Notes: generated by a model not told the origin, from the sequence alone. DNA of 50,802 bases from an uncultured bacterium (GCA_949291375.1 CASEVI010000007.1:1-50802); one strand, 5' to 3'; counted from the first letter of the stretch, positions 16,140-26,400 are shown. Made by a program: numbers and translations.

Positions 16140-17213
16140 ATGTCTGAAGAAAATTTAAACGTCGTTCTTGACGAAGCTGCAAAGGAAGTTAAAGAAGCTG
16201 AGCAAGAACAAAAAGAAGAAGCAGCAAAAGAAGCTGCACAACAAGAAATGGCAGAAGCAGTTTTTGATCCAAATGCTCCTATCATCACATTAAAGAAATT
16301 ACTTGAAGCAGGTGTTCATTATGGACATCAAACAAGAAAATGGAATCCAAAAATGAAACCATTTATCTATTGTGCTCGTAATGGAATTTATATTATTGAT
16401 TTAAATAAATCAAAAGAGGCTGTCGAAAATTCCTATAAAAAATTAAAAGAAATCGTTTTAGAAGGTGGAAAAGTTCTTTTAGTTGGAACAAAACAAGTCG
16501 CTAAAGATATCGTTAAAGAGGAAGCTGAAAGAAGTGGATCTTTCTATATTACAAATAGATGGCTTGGTGGTACATTAACAAACTTCAAAACTATTCAATT
16601 AAGAATCAAGAAACTAAAAGAATTAGAACAAGAAGAAGCTGATGGTGTTTGGGATAGACTTCCAAAGAAAGAACAAGCAGCTTTAAGAAAAGAAAAAGAA
16701 AAACTCGCTAAAAACTTAGATGGTATTAAAGAAATGAGAAAAGCTCCAAACGCTTTAATCGTTATTGATCCAACTGAAGAAAGAATCGCTATTAAAGAAG
16801 CTATTAAATTAAATATCCCTGTATTTGCAATTTGTGATACAAATTGTGATCCAGATGGTATTAATTATGTTATTCCAGGAAACGATGATGCTCAAAAGAG
16901 TGTTAAATTATTAATTTCTGTTTTGGCAGATGCTATCGTTGAAGCAAAAGGTGGACTTCCAGAAATCGCTTATAGTAAAGATGAAGGCGAAGAAGTTACT
17001 ATGAAAGATGCAATTAGACAAGCAGATAGAGAAAATGCTTTACGTTTAGCCGCAAGAAGAGAAATGCAAAGAGAAAGAATGGAAAGAGAAAAAGCAAGAT
17101 ACGAAGCAAGATTTGCAAACAAAGCAAATAAAGATGCTAGTAAAAAAGAAGAAGTAAAAGCTGAAGCTTCAGCTCAAGAAAAAGTTGAAGCTGCTGAAAC
17201 AAAAGGAGAATAA
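16140..17213 (+). CDS. rpsB: 30S ribosomal protein S2 with terminal extensions
   Basis: S2 binds the 30S head-body junction and is needed for S1 or mRNA docking. At 357 residues it is about 100 longer than usual. The conserved core runs from ITLKKLLEAGVHYGHQTRKW (about residue 49) through WLGGTLTNF, the coiled-coil KKEQAALRKEKEKLAK, NALIVIDP and PVFAICDTNCDPDGI. It is preceded by a 45-residue Glu/Ala-rich acidic segment and followed by an 80-residue Arg/Lys/Glu/Ala-rich tail. The start is fixed by AAGGAGGAG. tsf follows after 5 nt. Confidence 0.95.
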   Translation: MSEENLNVVLDEAAKEVKEAEQEQKEEAAKEAAQQEMAEAVFDPNAPIITLKKLLEAGVHYGHQTRKWNPKMKPFIYCARNGIYIIDLNKSKEAVENSYKKLKEIVLEGGKVLLVGTKQVAKDIVKEEAERSGSFYITNRWLGGTLTNFKTIQLRIKKLKELEQEEADGVWDRLPKKEQAALRKEKEKLAKNLDGIKEMRKAPNALIVIDPTEERIAIKEAIKLNIPVFAICDTNCDPDGINYVIPGNDDAQKSVKLLISVLADAIVEAKGGLPEIAYSKDEGEEVTMKDAIRQADRENALRLAARREMQRERMEREKARYEARFANKANKDASKKEEVKAEASAQEKVEAAETKGE

Positions 17214-17218
17214 TTTTA

Positions 17219-18088
17219 ATGGCAAACGTTGCATTAATTAAAGTTTTAAGAGAAAGAACCGGCGCAGGAATGATGGATTGTAAAAATGCACTTGTTGCAT
17301 GTAATGATGATGTCGATAAAGCTTGCGATTGGTTAAGAGAAAAAGGCATTGCTAAACAAGCTAAAAAAGCTGATAGAATTGCAGCTGAAGGTTTAGCATT
17401 AATCTCAAAATGTGATGAATGTGGCAAAGTTGTTGTTAGTGAAGTTAATAGTGAAACTGATTTCGTTGCTCATTCTGACGCTTTTAAAGAATTAGTTTTA
17501 GCAGTTAATGAAAAAATCTTAAAAGAAGGTTGCAAAACTGTTGAAGAAGCTAACGAAGCATGCGCTCAACTTTTCACAGATGCCACTGTTAAAATTGGTG
17601 AAAAATTAACTTTAAGAAGATTTGAAGTCATCACTCCAGAAAAAGGGCAAGGTGTTGGAACATATATTCATATGGGTGGTAAAATCGCTGTTGTTACTGT
17701 TTTAGATAAGGATGATCCAGAACTTGCCAAAGGTATTGCTATTCATGTCTGTGCTAATAATCCAAAATATATTAGTGAAGATGATATTGATGAAACTGCA
17801 AAAGCTAAAGAAACTGAAATTCAACTTGAAGCAGTTAAAAATGACGAAAAACTAAAAAATAAACCAGAAGCAGCATTAAAGAATATTATTGCTGGTAAAG
17901 TTCATAAAGTTTTTGCTGAAGTTACATTAGAAGATCAAGAATATATGATGGATCCTACTAAAACTGTCGGCCAAGCTTTAAAAGAAAAAGGCGCTAAAGT
18001 TTTAAATTTTATCCGTTTCCAAGTTGGTGAAGGCTTAGAAAAAAGAGTTGATAACTTCGCTGAAGAAGTTATGGCTCAAGCTAAATAG
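17219..18088 (+). CDS. tsf: elongation factor Ts
   Basis: EF-Ts is the nucleotide exchange factor for EF-Tu. The 289-residue protein has the N-terminal UBA-like domain VLRERTGAGMMDCKNAL (about residues 9-25), the signature EGLALISKCDECGKVVVSEVNSETDFVA split across residues 60-88, and the core IHMGGKIAVVTVLD. AAAAGGAG precedes it. Several cysteines (DCK, CNDD, CDW, KCDECGK) make it unusually Cys-rich for the family. A strong terminator follows, so rpsB-tsf is a two-gene operon. Confidence 0.96.
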   Translation: MANVALIKVLRERTGAGMMDCKNALVACNDDVDKACDWLREKGIAKQAKKADRIAAEGLALISKCDECGKVVVSEVNSETDFVAHSDAFKELVLAVNEKILKEGCKTVEEANEACAQLFTDATVKIGEKLTLRRFEVITPEKGQGVGTYIHMGGKIAVVTVLDKDDPELAKGIAIHVCANNPKYISEDDIDETAKAKETEIQLEAVKNDEKLKNKPEAALKNIIAGKVHKVFAEVTLEDQEYMMDPTKTVGQALKEKGAKVLNFIRFQVGEGLEKRVDNFAEEVMAQAK

Positions 18089-18113
18089 TTTTAAGACCAT
18101 TTTCGCAAACATT

Positions 18114-18140
18114 AAAGACCCTAAAATCGGGGTCTTTTTT
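18114..18140 (+). terminator. rpsB-tsf terminator
   Basis: AAAGACCC (18114-18121) pairs with GGGTCTTT (18130-18137), ending in a run of six T. It begins 26 nt after the tsf stop. Confidence 0.9.
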
Positions 18141-18185
18141 CATTTATAAAGTTAATTTAAACTTAAATATTTATCTCTTTTCTAT

Positions 18186-18191
18186 TATAAT
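18186..18191 (+). promoter_or_regulatory. -10 element directly upstream of pyrH
   Basis: A perfect TATAAT ends only 7 nt before the pyrH ATG, which would place the transcription start at or next to the start codon (a leaderless message). The -35 region (TTAAAT at 17 bp) is weak, and the area is so AT-rich that chance occurrence is possible. Confidence 0.4.
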
Positions 18192-18198
18192 TATTAAG

Positions 18199-18942
18199 AT
18201 GAAAAAAGAAGAAGCAAATACAAAAGTAATTTTAAAATTATCTGGAGAAGCGTTAAGCGATTCTTCTTCTCATTTAATTTTTTCTAAAGAAAAATTAAAA
18301 AATATTGTTGATTTAGTTAAAGAACTTATTTCTAATAATATTAAAGTTGGAATTGTTTGTGGAGCTGGTAATATTTTTAGAGGAAGAATAGCCGAAGAAA
18401 ATGGCATTCCTTATGATGATGGTGATTACATGGGAATGGTTGGAACGGTTATTAATTTAAAAGCAATTTCAGCATTATTAACTGTTAATAATATTAAAAA
18501 TAAGCTTTATAGTGCATTGATGGTTGAAGACGTCGCCCCTAAATATGATAAAGAAAAAGCAAAAAAAGAATTTGAAGAAGGTTATGTAATTCTTTTTGCT
18601 GGGGGAGTTGGAAAAGTTAAACATACTACAGACACTTGTGCTGCATTAAGAGCATTAGAAATGGATGCAAAATTAGTTTTAGCTGGTAAAAACGGTGTTG
18701 ATGGTGTTTATACAAAAGACCCAAATAAATATAAAGATGCTAAATTTATAAAATCTTTAACTTATAAAGAAGCTATCAAAGAAAATTTGAAAGTTATGGA
18801 TGAACAAGCATTAGAATTACTTAAAGATAGCGATGTTGTTACAAGAGTATTCTCAATGGATGATTTTTCAAATTTTATGAAAGTCATTAACGGAGATGAA
18901 AATATAGGAACTACAATTAAAAAGGAGCAGATATATGGATGA
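18199..18942 (+). CDS. pyrH: UMP kinase
   Basis: PyrH converts UMP to UDP in pyrimidine nucleotide synthesis. The 247-residue amino-acid-kinase-fold protein has VILKLSGEAL (about residues 10-19), GIVCGAGNIFRGR (about residues 51-63), GDYMGMVGTVIN, FAGGVGKVKHTTDTCAALRA (family form GGTGNPFFTTDTAAALRA) and AGKNGVDGVYTKDP. No Shine-Dalgarno precedes the start. It ends in TGA and overlaps frr by 8 nt. Confidence 0.95.
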   Translation: MKKEEANTKVILKLSGEALSDSSSHLIFSKEKLKNIVDLVKELISNNIKVGIVCGAGNIFRGRIAEENGIPYDDGDYMGMVGTVINLKAISALLTVNNIKNKLYSALMVEDVAPKYDKEKAKKEFEEGYVILFAGGVGKVKHTTDTCAALRALEMDAKLVLAGKNGVDGVYTKDPNKYKDAKFIKSLTYKEAIKENLKVMDEQALELLKDSDVVTRVFSMDDFSNFMKVINGDENIGTTIKKEQIYG

Positions 18943-19480
18943 TATTTTAAATGAATGTAGTAAAAAAATGGAAAAATGTGTTGACAATTACCGCGAAAGT
19001 TTAAACACATTAAGAACTGGTAGAGCTAACGCAGCTTTGCTTGAAAATTTAAGTTGCGATTATTATGGTGACAAAATGCCTATTACTCAAATTGCCGCAA
19101 TTAAAGTTCCAGAACCAAGACAACTTTTAATTATTCCTTTTGATAGTGGTGATATTAAGAGTATTGTCGCTGCAATTAATGCTTCCGATATCGGAATTAA
19201 TCCAATTGTTGATGGTAAACAAATTAGATTAAATATGCCTGCTTTAACTGAAGATAGAAGAAAAGAATTAACTAAAAAAGCAAAAGGTTATGGCGAAGAA
19301 GCTAAAGTTGCAATTAGAAATGTCCGTAGAGATTTAATGGATAAAATTAAAAAAGACGATACTTATACTGAAGATACAAGAAAGAAAGAAGAAGGCGAAA
19401 TTCAAAAGCTAACTGATGAATTTATCGCAAAAATTGATTCTTTATTAAAAGAAAAAACTGAAGAAATAATGAAAGTTTAA
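18935..19480 (+). CDS. frr: ribosome recycling factor
   Basis: RRF splits post-termination ribosomes together with EF-G. The 181-residue protein fits the family: LNTLRTGRANAALLENLSCDYYG (about residues 24-46), TQIAAIKVPEPRQLLI, INPIVDGKQIRLNMPALTEDRR, then the long helix with GEEAKVAIRNVRRD and an EIQKLTDEFIAKIDSLLKEKTEEIM end. AAGGAG lies inside the last pyrH codons, so translation is coupled. uppS, normally between frr and cdsA, is missing. Confidence 0.96.
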   Translation: MDDILNECSKKMEKCVDNYRESLNTLRTGRANAALLENLSCDYYGDKMPITQIAAIKVPEPRQLLIIPFDSGDIKSIVAAINASDIGINPIVDGKQIRLNMPALTEDRRKELTKKAKGYGEEAKVAIRNVRRDLMDKIKKDDTYTEDTRKKEEGEIQKLTDEFIAKIDSLLKEKTEEIMKV

Positions 19481-19489
19481 GCTATAAAA

Positions 19490-20548
19490 ATGGAAGAAAA
19501 TAACAAAGATTCTCAACTTGAAACAAGAGAACATCACATAAATCAACTTAATAAAGAAGCTAAAACAAACATCGCATCTAGAATAATAATTGCTATTGTT
19601 TTAGTAGCCATTTTTGTTCCATGTATTATTTTAGGTGGTTATTTTTGGCTTGCTTTAATTCTTTTATTAATTTTAATTATGACTCATGAGCTTTGCAAAG
19701 CTCCACAATCTATTGAAAGAAAATTTAAAGGAATAATATATGTTTTTGCATATTTTATGATGTTTGCCCTTGTTTTTTATATTTTTTTAAAAGATTTGAT
19801 TATCGAATATCAAAATTATTTAAATTTTGGTGCTGAAGGGAATTTCTATTATGATATCTTAAGAGGCTTTAAATCTCCCCAAATTTCATTAACTTGTTTT
19901 TGTATTTCGATAGCCTTCTTTTTTATAAATGTATTTATCGATCAAACATTTACAATTCATGATGCATTTTATTTAATTACAATGCTTTTTGTTGTTTCTC
20001 TTGGATTACAATGTTTAATTTATTTAAGATTTTTACCATTTTTAAATGTTTCTGTTGATGTAGAAATTGATCCTACTTTTAAATATTTTACTTCGGCGCT
20101 TCTTATTTTATATTTTTTAATTGGGACATGTTTTAATGATGTTGGAGCTTTTTTTATTGGTGTTTTATTTGGAAAACATAAATTTTGCCCTAAAATTTCA
20201 CCTAAAAAGACTGTTGAAGGATTTGTAGGGGGAGTAATAATCTCTTTTGTGATTTCGTTTGCTTTCGCAATGATTTTTGCTTATTTTGATTTTCCACTTT
20301 TAGATGGAGTTTTAGATTTAAATCATTGGTATAATATTTTAATTATCTCTTTAGTTATGCCTTTTTCTGCAACGCTTGGAGATTTATTGTTCTCTTCAAT
20401 TAAAAGATCTTATAAAATTAAAGATTTTGGAACAATTTTAAAATCACATGGTGGCATTTTAGATCGTTTTGATTCAATTATCGTAACTTCAATTACAACT
20501 TCTTTATTAATTTTAGTTATGATTAATGGAGTTGGAATTTTTGCATAA
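19490..20548 (+). CDS. cdsA: phosphatidate cytidylyltransferase CdsA
   Basis: CdsA makes CDP-diacylglycerol from phosphatidic acid and CTP. This 352-residue integral membrane protein has multiple hydrophobic helices and the C-terminal family signature in SSIKRSYKIKDFGTILKSHG followed by GILDRFD, plus the upstream SPKKTVEGFVGG. A roughly 35-residue hydrophilic N-terminus precedes the first helix, giving a length above the usual 260-280. No clear Shine-Dalgarno is visible. It is followed by dxr after 2 nt. Confidence 0.93.
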   Translation: MEENNKDSQLETREHHINQLNKEAKTNIASRIIIAIVLVAIFVPCIILGGYFWLALILLLILIMTHELCKAPQSIERKFKGIIYVFAYFMMFALVFYIFLKDLIIEYQNYLNFGAEGNFYYDILRGFKSPQISLTCFCISIAFFFINVFIDQTFTIHDAFYLITMLFVVSLGLQCLIYLRFLPFLNVSVDVEIDPTFKYFTSALLILYFLIGTCFNDVGAFFIGVLFGKHKFCPKISPKKTVEGFVGGVIISFVISFAFAMIFAYFDFPLLDGVLDLNHWYNILIISLVMPFSATLGDLLFSSIKRSYKIKDFGTILKSHGGILDRFDSIIVTSITTSLLILVMINGVGIFA

Positions 20549-20550
20549 AA

Positions 20551-21708
20551 ATGAAAAAAATTATTGTTTTAGGCGCTTCTGGAAGTATAGGAAGTCAAAG
20601 TTTAGATTTATTATATTCTTTAAAAAAGAAATATAATCTTTTAGGTGTGAGCGTTGGAGAAAATATTGAATTTTTAGAAAATAAAATTATACCTAAATTT
20701 GAAAGTCTAAAATATATTTGTGTTAAAAATGAAATTGATTTTAATAATTTAAAATCTAAATATAAACAATATACATTTTTTCATGGGGATAATGGGCTTA
20801 TCTCTTTAACAAAGATAAGTGAAAATGATATTGTTTTAAATGCTCTTGTGGGGTTTAGTGGTGTTCTTCCAACTATTTATAGTTTAAATAATAATAAAAT
20901 TGTATTTTTAGCAAATAAGGAAAGTTTAGTTGTTGCTGGAGAGTTAATTAAAAAGATTGTTGGTAGAAGAAAAATGATTTATCCAATTGACAGTGAACAT
21001 GCTGCGATTACAAAATGTTTAAAAAATGTTAATAAAAAAGAATTAAAAACAATTTATTTAACATGTTCAGGCGGACCTTTTTTCTTTTTAAACAAAAAGA
21101 AATTTAAAGACATTAAAGTTGAAGATGCTTTAAATCATCCAACATATAAAATGGGCAAGAAAATAACCATTGATTCTTCAACTTTAATGAATAAAGCGTT
21201 TGAAGTTATTGAAGCACATTATTTATTTAATGTTCCAGCTAGTAAAATAAAAGTAAAAGTTGATCGAAATAGTTACGTTCATTCTTTTATCGAACTTAAA
21301 GATGGGACTTATAAACTTTCTGTCGGGAAAGCTGATATGCATATCCAAATTGCTGATTGTCTATCTTTTTTTAAAACTAAAGATAAAGAATTTAAAGATA
21401 CTGAGATTAATACCTTAAATAAATATAAATTTCATGATATCGATTTAAATAAGTTTCCAGCTCTTAAATACGGTTATTATGTCATAAAAAATAAAGGTAT
21501 TTCAGGGCTTGTTATAAATGCTGCTAACGAGATTGCTGTTGAAGCATTTTTATATGGAATTATCGATTATGTTGATATAACTAAAATAATTGATAAAATA
21601 ATAAAGATGTATGATTTAAAAGAAGAATTAACTATTAAAAACATTTTTAAATTAAATAAAAAAGTAAGAATTGATACATCAAATTTAATTAAAAATAAGG
21701 AATTTTAA
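20551..21708 (+). CDS. dxr: 1-deoxy-D-xylulose 5-phosphate reductoisomerase
   Basis: Dxr catalyses the first committed step of MEP isoprenoid synthesis (DXP to MEP, NADPH). The 385-residue protein has the NADPH motif VLGASGSIGSQSLDLL (about residues 5-20), LANKESLVVAGEL (about residues 122-134), the metal site PIDSEHAAI (about residues 148-156) and ITIDSSTLMNKAFEVIEAH. Its presence implies isoprenoids are made by the non-mevalonate route. No Shine-Dalgarno is visible in front of the ATG. Confidence 0.95.
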   Translation: MKKIIVLGASGSIGSQSLDLLYSLKKKYNLLGVSVGENIEFLENKIIPKFESLKYICVKNEIDFNNLKSKYKQYTFFHGDNGLISLTKISENDIVLNALVGFSGVLPTIYSLNNNKIVFLANKESLVVAGELIKKIVGRRKMIYPIDSEHAAITKCLKNVNKKELKTIYLTCSGGPFFFLNKKKFKDIKVEDALNHPTYKMGKKITIDSSTLMNKAFEVIEAHYLFNVPASKIKVKVDRNSYVHSFIELKDGTYKLSVGKADMHIQIADCLSFFKTKDKEFKDTEINTLNKYKFHDIDLNKFPALKYGYYVIKNKGISGLVINAANEIAVEAFLYGIIDYVDITKIIDKIIKMYDLKEELTIKNIFKLNKKVRIDTSNLIKNKEF

Positions 21709-21714
21709 CAATAT

Positions 21715-23403
21715 ATGGGAATTTTAACAACAATTTTATCTTTAGTACTCTTTTTTATTGCATTAGGAGTATTAGTTTCAATACATGAACTTGGTCATTT
21801 AATTGCTGCAAAAAGTTTTAATGTTTATTGTAGTGATTATTCAATAGGGTTTGGGCCGAAAATTTTTAAACATAAAAGAAAAAAAGGCGAAACGACATTT
21901 TCAATTGGTCTTTTACCTTTAGGTGGATATGTTTCAATGTATGGAGAAGAAGGCGAAGCTGGCGATGGAGTCAATATTCCTCGTTCTCGTTCTTTAGAAG
22001 GAATAAAAAGATGGAAGAGAATTGTCATAATGGCTGCAGGAATCATTATGAATTTTGTTTTAGCCTATGTTATATTTTTTATTTCAGCTGCTTGTTTTCC
22101 TAATATTAATAATTTTTATATTAATGTTGTTGGAATTAATGATGAAGCTAATTTTAAAATGCATGTTAAAGATGAAAATAATAATGAGCTAAGTGAGGAT
22201 TTATTAACTTTTTTTGAATCAAATCCTGCGATGAATGTCGATGTTTTAACGATGGAAGTTCTTGATTCAAATGGTTCTCTTAAAACAATTTCTCCTCAAT
22301 ATTATATTATTAATTCTTCAAGCGTTACATATAATGGAAAAAGCGATTATGTTTTAGCTTTTGATGTTTCTAATTTTAATTATAACGATACTGATTTAGC
22401 TCAATATATTCGTCTTTTTGAAGGCTTTACTTATACAGTCGGGGATAAACTTCCTTCGAATTATCAAAATGTTTATCATGTTGTAAATAATGAAATTGTT
22501 CCTTTTAATGAAGGTGAAACATTGAATTTACCTCTTTTAAATGAAGATTTATCATTAAAAGAAGTTAGTTTAAATTCTAATGATGAAATAAAAGCATTAT
22601 TAACTTTTAAAGGTGAAAGAAAAGAAAATGAAGAAATAAATCAAAATAAAGTTAATGTTACTTTTAAAAAAGATGCAACTAACAATTTTGAAAGAATTGG
22701 TTTTGGACCAGTAGTTAATTATTCTTATTTAGGATGGGATTCTTTTAAAGTTGCTGGAGAAAATTGGGTTCAATCAACCACTTTAATTTCTAATGCAATT
22801 ATTGATTTATTTTCAAAAAGTGAAGCTTGGAATAATGTTGGTGGCCCAATTGCTATTTTTACTCAAACAACAACAATTTTAACTAATTCACCTTTTTATG
22901 TTTATTTAAATTCTTGGGGAATGATTTCTGTTAATCTTGCTTTATTTAATCTTTTACCTTTTCCTGGATTAGATGGATGGCAAATTTTAGTTGAAATAGT
23001 TGAAGGAATTGTTAATGGGTTCTATAAACTTCATAAAAAAATTAAAGGTAAAAATAATAATAAAAATGAAGAAGTTAAAGATAATAATGAAAATAAAGAA
23101 TTAGTTCAAAATGAAGTAATTTCTTCAAATAATAATTTATATAATAGTGAAAAGAATAATGAAGTTAATAAAGAACAACATATCGTTAGTGAAGTTAAAG
23201 ATAATCAAGTTTCAATTAATAAAAATACGACTTTAGTTGTTGGAAATAATGAAAATAATACTAATCAAAAAGAAAAGATTGCTTATGATGATGAATGGCA
23301 TATTCCTCAAAAAATTAAAAGTATTATGTCTACTATTGGCTTAGTTTTACTTTTCGCTCTTTTCTTTGTTATTATTATTAAAGATGTTATCGGATTATTT
23401 TAA
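21715..23403 (+). CDS. rseP: RseP-family site-2 zinc metalloprotease with Asn-rich insert
   Basis: This intramembrane zinc protease (M50B) cleaves membrane-anchored regulators or signal-peptide remnants. The 562-residue protein has HELGH in helix 1 (about residues 24-28), GFGPK and LLPLGGYVSMYGE after it, and the second metal region NLLPFPGLDGWQI (about residues 412-424). Between that helix and the last membrane segment is an insert of about 85 residues dominated by Asn, Glu and Lys (about residues 445-530), not typical of the family. The dxr-rseP-polC order is typical; proS is absent. Confidence 0.9.
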   Translation: MGILTTILSLVLFFIALGVLVSIHELGHLIAAKSFNVYCSDYSIGFGPKIFKHKRKKGETTFSIGLLPLGGYVSMYGEEGEAGDGVNIPRSRSLEGIKRWKRIVIMAAGIIMNFVLAYVIFFISAACFPNINNFYINVVGINDEANFKMHVKDENNNELSEDLLTFFESNPAMNVDVLTMEVLDSNGSLKTISPQYYIINSSSVTYNGKSDYVLAFDVSNFNYNDTDLAQYIRLFEGFTYTVGDKLPSNYQNVYHVVNNEIVPFNEGETLNLPLLNEDLSLKEVSLNSNDEIKALLTFKGERKENEEINQNKVNVTFKKDATNNFERIGFGPVVNYSYLGWDSFKVAGENWVQSTTLISNAIIDLFSKSEAWNNVGGPIAIFTQTTTILTNSPFYVYLNSWGMISVNLALFNLLPFPGLDGWQILVEIVEGIVNGFYKLHKKIKGKNNNKNEEVKDNNENKELVQNEVISSNNNLYNSEKNNEVNKEQHIVSEVKDNQVSINKNTTLVVGNNENNTNQKEKIAYDDEWHIPQKIKSIMSTIGLVLLFALFFVIIIKDVIGLF

Positions 23404-23482
23404 AAATTAAATTTTTATAAATATTTAATTATCTATATCACTAATAAATATTTTATAATTTTTAATTGTAAGAAGAAAAAAT

Positions 23483-26400
23483 ATGCAAGAGAAGATGATT
23501 CGTTTTTTAAATAGTATAGGAATAAAAGATACGACTAAATACGATATGGATTTTATTTCGATTTATAAAGATAAAGGAAATCGAATTAAAAATAAATATC
23601 GTTATTATATTTTAAAAGATTCATTACGGAAATTAGATTTATTACTTGATTTTTTAAGTCATGTTGAAAAAATAAATGATTATGATTATGAATTTATTTT
23701 TACATATAAAGAAAAATTTTCTCTTTCATATATAAGTGAATTTTTAAGCGATTTTATTTATTCAAAAACATTTGATGATTATGATACTTATCTTCATTTA
23801 AATTCAAAGTTAAAAATATTTTTTAATAGTGATGTTGATTTAGAAAGCTTTGAATTAATAAAAAAAGAATTAGAAAATCTTTTTTCATTTGTTTGTTATA
23901 ATCTTCCTATTGAAGTAGGAATTTATGATGAAAAAGAAATTTATGAACTGAAAAATAAGAAAAACAATGTAGATTCTCATATAATTAACAATCTTAATGA
24001 AAAGATTGATAATAAATCTTTATCTTTAAATAATTCCGATAATTTATCCATTAATAAAGTAACTAATGGTATTAAAGAAAATTTGACTGGAAATTTAAAG
24101 AAAAATACTAACGATGACAATTTTATTGATAATGGTGACAATGTCGTTGATGTTATATATGAAGAAAATGATTTAGGAGAATCTTCTTCCTTTTTTAATA
24201 ATACAATTTTAGAAAACACTTCTTTAAATATAGAAGAGTTAAAAAAGAAGAAGGAGGAAGAATTTATGGAATTAAATAAAAAAACTATTAAAGATATCGC
24301 ACAGGCTGAAAAAGAAAGTGAAGAAATAAAAAAAGAAAAAGATTATAAAAGAGAGATATTTAAAAAAAGTAATGATTATAAAACGATGAACCTTGAAGAT
24401 ATTGATGAAAATAGTGGTTCAGTTGATTTTATAGGTAAAGTTTTTGAAAGTGAAATTAGAGATATTCGTGATAATAAAAAAGCTGTCAAACTTGGAATAA
24501 CTAATTTAAAAAGTGCCGTTTATGTAACTCTTTATCCAACCGAAAAAGAATTAAATGAAACTAATTTTAACGATATTCTTGGTAAAAATATTGAGATTAA
24601 AGGGAAAGTTACTCTTTTTAAAAACGCAAAAGAATTTACAATTACAGGACATTATTTTTATCTTCTTCCAGACGATCCATTAAGAGACGATGAAGAAGAG
24701 AATAAAAGAGTCGAACTTCATTTACACACAAAAATGAGTGAAATGGATGGAGTTGGGGAAATTAGTGAATATTGTAAACTTGCTTCACATATGGGAATGA
24801 AAGCAATTGCAATAACTGATCATGGAGTTGTACAAGGTTTTCCTGAAGCTCAAAAGGCTGCTAAAAAATATAATTTAAAAATGCTTTATGGTAGCGAACT
24901 TTATTTAATTCCGGATTATTTAAATGCATGTTTAAATCCTAAGAATATCAAATTAAAAGATTGCAATTTTGTTGCCTTTGACCTTGAAACAACTGGTTTA
25001 TCAACTCGTTATGACAATATTACTGAATTTGGTGCTGTAAAAATTGAAGGTGGAATGGTTGTTGATCGTCTAGATATTTTGATTAACCCTTTAAAAGAAA
25101 TTCCCGAAAAAGTTGTTAAAAAAACAAATATTACAAACGAAATGGTTAAAAACGCTCCAACAATTAAAGAAGTTTTTCCTCAAATTTTAAAGTTTATAGG
25201 TAATTCGGTTTTAGTTTCTCATAACGCTAATTTCGACTATGAACATCTTAATCGTGCTTTTAAAGAAACTTATGGAGTTGATTTTATACATCCTGTTATT
25301 GATACGCTTGCGTTATCAAGATATATTTTCCCAATGAATAGAGCACATAGTTTAAAGGCCTTATGTAATAGGCTTGATGTAAATTATGATGAAGAAAGCG
25401 CACATAGAGCAGATTATGATGCTCAAGTTTTAGCATCATGTTGGGTAGCGCTTAAAGTTATGGTTGATCAAAAAATTAATGAACCAACTCTTTTAGATAT
25501 GGCGGCATTAAATTATCCAAAAGAACTTTATAAATTTACAAGAAGTGCAACTCATGCTACTGTTTTAGCTAAAAATAAAGCCGGATTAAAAGATTTATAC
25601 AAACTTATTTCTGTCTCTGAATGTAATTATGTTGGAAACATTCCTCTTGTTCCTCGTTCTTTACTTAATAAATATCGCTCTAATTTGCTTGTTGGTTCAG
25701 CTTGTTTTAATGGCGAAGTTTTTTATGATGCTGCTTATAGAGACGAGAAAACTCTTTCGAAAGCTATTTCATATTATGACTATATTGAAATTCAACCACT
25801 AAATAATTATTCTTTTTTAATCAATACTGACCAAGTTCAAGATGAAGATACATTGAAAATTTATTTAAAAAGTATTATTAAAGAAGCAACAGAACAAAAT
25901 AAGATGATTGTTGCTACCGGAGATTGCCATTATGTTAATCCTAGCGATAAAATTTATCGTGACGTTATGATTACTGCTAAAGGAGTTGGCGATGTTAACC
26001 ACCCTTTAAATCCATATTCTAGAAAAAATTATCCTAAATTTGAAAATCCTGACCAACATTTTATGTCAACAAAAGAAATGCTAGATGCTTTTGCTTGGTT
26101 AGAAGATGAAGAAAAAATTAAAGAATATGTTATTAGCAATACAAATAAAATTGCTGATATGTGCGAGGTAATTATTCCAATTGAAGATAAATTATATCCT
26201 CCAAAAATTGATAACTGTGAAAATTTATTAACTGAATTATGTTATAAAAAAGCTCATGAAGAATATGGAGAAAGATTACCTGCTTATATTGAAAATCGTT
26301 TAAAGCAAGAGCTTGATGGAATTATCGGAAATGGATATTCCGTTACTTATTATATTGCTCATGAACTTGTTAGAATGACAAATGAAAGAGGATATATCGT

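Noticed and set aside
17137-17427. Minus-strand frame over the rpsB/tsf junction, rich in Leu and Phe
   Set aside because: It is antisense to Lys/Glu/Ala codons of rpsB and to tsf; no family features or ribosome site.
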